Assembly (NCBI GenBank): GCA_003554505.1
Contig: PWGS01000043.1
Coordinates: 1-6,118 of the forward strand
Direction of reading: 5' to 3'
Source of the DNA: Desulfonatronospira sp.
GTDB taxonomy: Bacteria > Desulfobacterota > Desulfovibrionia > Desulfovibrionales > Desulfonatronovibrionaceae
Length of the DNA stretch: 6,118 bases
The position numbers and the translations under genes are program-made. Below, piece after piece: positions 5,100 to 6,118 of the stretch. Below the pieces are notes generated by a model. That model made no database searches, was not told the origin of the DNA, and saw only the letters and a list, made by a program, of their open reading frames with translations. The first letter of the stretch is position 1. Every line of letters begins with the position of its first letter.

Positions 5100-5115
5100 A
5101 GCAAGGGTTGTGCCA
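5100..5115 (-). promoter_or_regulatory. Sigma-54 (-24/-12) promoter of the tetraheme cytochrome gene
   Basis: The minus strand reads TGGCAC-AACCC-TTGCT, then T. This matches all fixed positions of the sigma-54 consensus with correct GG-N10-GC spacing. The predicted start of transcription is near 5089, about 119 bases before the ATG at 4970. A GTGTGTCAT element at 5213-5221 lies 124-132 bases upstream of that start. Confidence 0.8.
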
Positions 5116-5583
5116 GCTTTGAGCATCATTGATAAATTGCATGTATCATTTAGAAATTATTGCTTTATTTCCTGTGATTTAAAACAGTCAATACGTGTCC
5201 ATATAAACGTTTGTGTGTCATAAAGGCACTTGGTAGTCCTGTAAAAGATTATGATTGTGTATGCAGTACAAACTGGCATTATCTTTTTATTCTACTGAAA
5301 CTTATAATTGTTCATATTAAACAGAGAAAAAGTAGAAAATCAAGCATTCATGAGCTTATTGCTTTGAAGGGCATGGCTGTTGCTTTGATATTCATATGCA
5401 AGGCCCTGTCGGGAAAAAAATACCGGGATGGGCCGGATGATGCAGGCTGAGTTCAGCCGGGGCAGGGCATATTTTTGAGGTTCATGTGGTGAGATGAAAG
5501 CGGGGGGCTTTGGTTGTCGTTTACGGAATTTTTTTCTGACCCTGGACTTAGCCTCTGCGCCTGTTGATTTTTTACGCAGAGTT

Positions 5584-5599
5584 CGTGACCGAGGTCACG
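5584..5599. repeat. 16-bp palindrome CGTGACC-GA-GGTCACG
   Basis: The palindrome has two perfect 7-base arms around GA, about 50 bases past the trpS stop. A second stem, CTCTGCG/CGCAGAG (5553-5581), lies directly beside it. It could be an RNA hairpin at the 3' end of the trpS transcript or a protein-binding operator. Neither is proven. Confidence 0.5.
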
Positions 5600-5647
5600 G
5601 AGGGACCGGGTTTCTCTGAAAAATTTTGCTGCAACTACTCAGGGCAG

Positions 5648-6118
5648 TTAAAAATCAAAGCCCAGCCTCTCCCGGATAAGTTCCATGGTCCGGGCGGCTT
5701 CATGCCTGGCCTGACTGTTGCCCGTGCGCAGAATCTCGTCCAGTATTTCGGGGTTGTTGTCCATCTGTCTTCTTCTTTCCTGGATGGGAGCCAGGAATTC
5801 TTCCAGGTGGGTCAAAAGCAGCTTTTTGCAGTCCACGCAGCCCCATCTGGCCTGGGTGCAGTTTTCCTGGATCTCCAGGCAGGTCTCTTCCGGGGTCATA
5901 AGCCGGTGATAAGGGTACAGGTTGCAGACCTCGGGGTCGCCGGGATCGGCTTTGCGCATGCGGCTGGTATCGGTGAGCATGCTCATGACCTTGGGCCGGA
6001 TGGTCTCCATCTCCTCTCCCAGGTAGATGCAGTTGCCGTAGCTCTTGCTCATCTTGCGCCCGTCCAGGCCGGGCAGCTTGGCGGACTCTGTCAGCTTGGC
6101 CTGGGGCTCGGGCAGGAA
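5648..6118 (-). CDS. trpS: Tryptophanyl-tRNA synthetase, C-terminal part (156 aa seen, start outside window)
   Basis: The frame enters from the window end and stops at 5648. Near its start is PGLDGRKMSKSYGN, the KMSKS loop of class I aminoacyl-tRNA synthetases in the form used by TrpRS. It is followed by the anticodon-binding helical domain, with TDTSRMRKADPGDPEVC typical of bacterial TrpRS. The enzyme charges tRNA-Trp using ATP in the cytoplasm. Counting from the Met of KMSKS, Cys43, Cys65, Cys72 and Cys75 form C-x21-C-x6-C-x2-C. This is nearly the C-x22-C-x6-C-x2-C pattern that binds a [4Fe-4S] cluster in the Thermotoga maritima enzyme, so this is probably an iron-sulfur TrpRS. The N-terminal Rossmann part and HIGH motif lie outside the window. 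Downstream is a long gene-free stretch without a clear terminator. Confidence 0.93.
   Translation of the reverse strand, partial: FLPEPQAKLTESAKLPGLDGRKMSKSYGNCIYLGEEMETIRPKVMSMLTDTSRMRKADPGDPEVCNLYPYHRLMTPEETCLEIQENCTQARWGCVDCKKLLLTHLEEFLAPIQERRRQMDNNPEILDEILRTGNSQARHEAARTMELIRERLGFDF

Larger units (their letters stand above)
4971..5647. other. Gene-free region between the cytochrome gene and trpS
   Basis: The first part (to about 5220) holds the cytochrome promoters and a candidate activator site near AAACGTTT (5205-5212). The AT-rich middle has only an unconvincing open frame without a ribosome site. The trpS-proximal part has several small inverted repeats: GGCTGA/TCAGCC at 5445-5458, CTCTGCG/CGCAGAG at 5553-5581, and CGTGACC/GGTCACG at 5584-5599. 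None has a U-tract, so the trpS terminator is not obvious. Confidence 0.55.

Noticed and set aside
5211..5450. 79-codon plus-strand frame in the cytochrome-trpS gap
   Set aside because: It has a TTG start without a ribosome site, overlaps the presumed regulatory region, and shows no recognisable domain or signal peptide.

Overview
The window reads as chromosomal DNA of a Gram-negative, anaerobic, sulfate-reducer-like bacterium, most likely a member of the Desulfovibrionales (Desulfobacterota). The pointers are a periplasmic tetraheme class III cytochrome (cytochrome c3 type), a tryptophanyl-tRNA synthetase carrying a cysteine pattern close to the iron-sulfur type, lipoprotein signals, and strong sigma-54 promoters. 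The exported proteins are markedly acidic, which would fit a haloalkaliphilic member of the group. That last point is inference, not a demonstrated assignment.

Layout. (1) 1-834, minus strand: an operon of three exported proteins. Its order is a DUF4168 protein with a glutamine-rich N-terminal region, a small lipoprotein, and a second paralogous lipoprotein cut by the window edge. (2) 835-1492: non-coding DNA holding a sigma-54 promoter for that operon, a perfect 17-bp palindrome upstream of it, a 66-bp imperfect inverted repeat that looks like a small mobile or REP-like element, and a cluster of hairpins. (3) 1493-1903, minus: a secreted Pro/Gly/Glu-rich repeat protein with its own sigma-54 promoter. 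(4) 2359-4431, plus: an exported S9-family (prolyl oligopeptidase type) serine peptidase with a complete Ser-Asp-His triad. It ends at a strong bidirectional terminator. (5) 4500-4970, minus: a tetraheme cytochrome c3-type protein, again behind a sigma-54 promoter. (6) 5648-6118, minus: the C-terminal part of trpS.

The most interesting signal is that three near-consensus -24/-12 promoters (TGGCAC or TGGCAT, five bases, TTGCTT) lie on the minus strand within about 4.2 kb. Each sits directly upstream of an exported-protein gene: the DUF4168-lipoprotein operon, the PGE-repeat protein and the cytochrome. This suggests one sigma-54/activator-controlled cell-envelope regulon. Four of the exported products share an unusual vocabulary (GYE, EYQPD or GYQPD, PGAP, and a C-terminal EP[A/T]F). 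They look like a family of short, low-complexity, acidic envelope proteins of unknown function. The nearby exported proline-directed peptidase could act on such Pro-rich chains, but only its position supports this.
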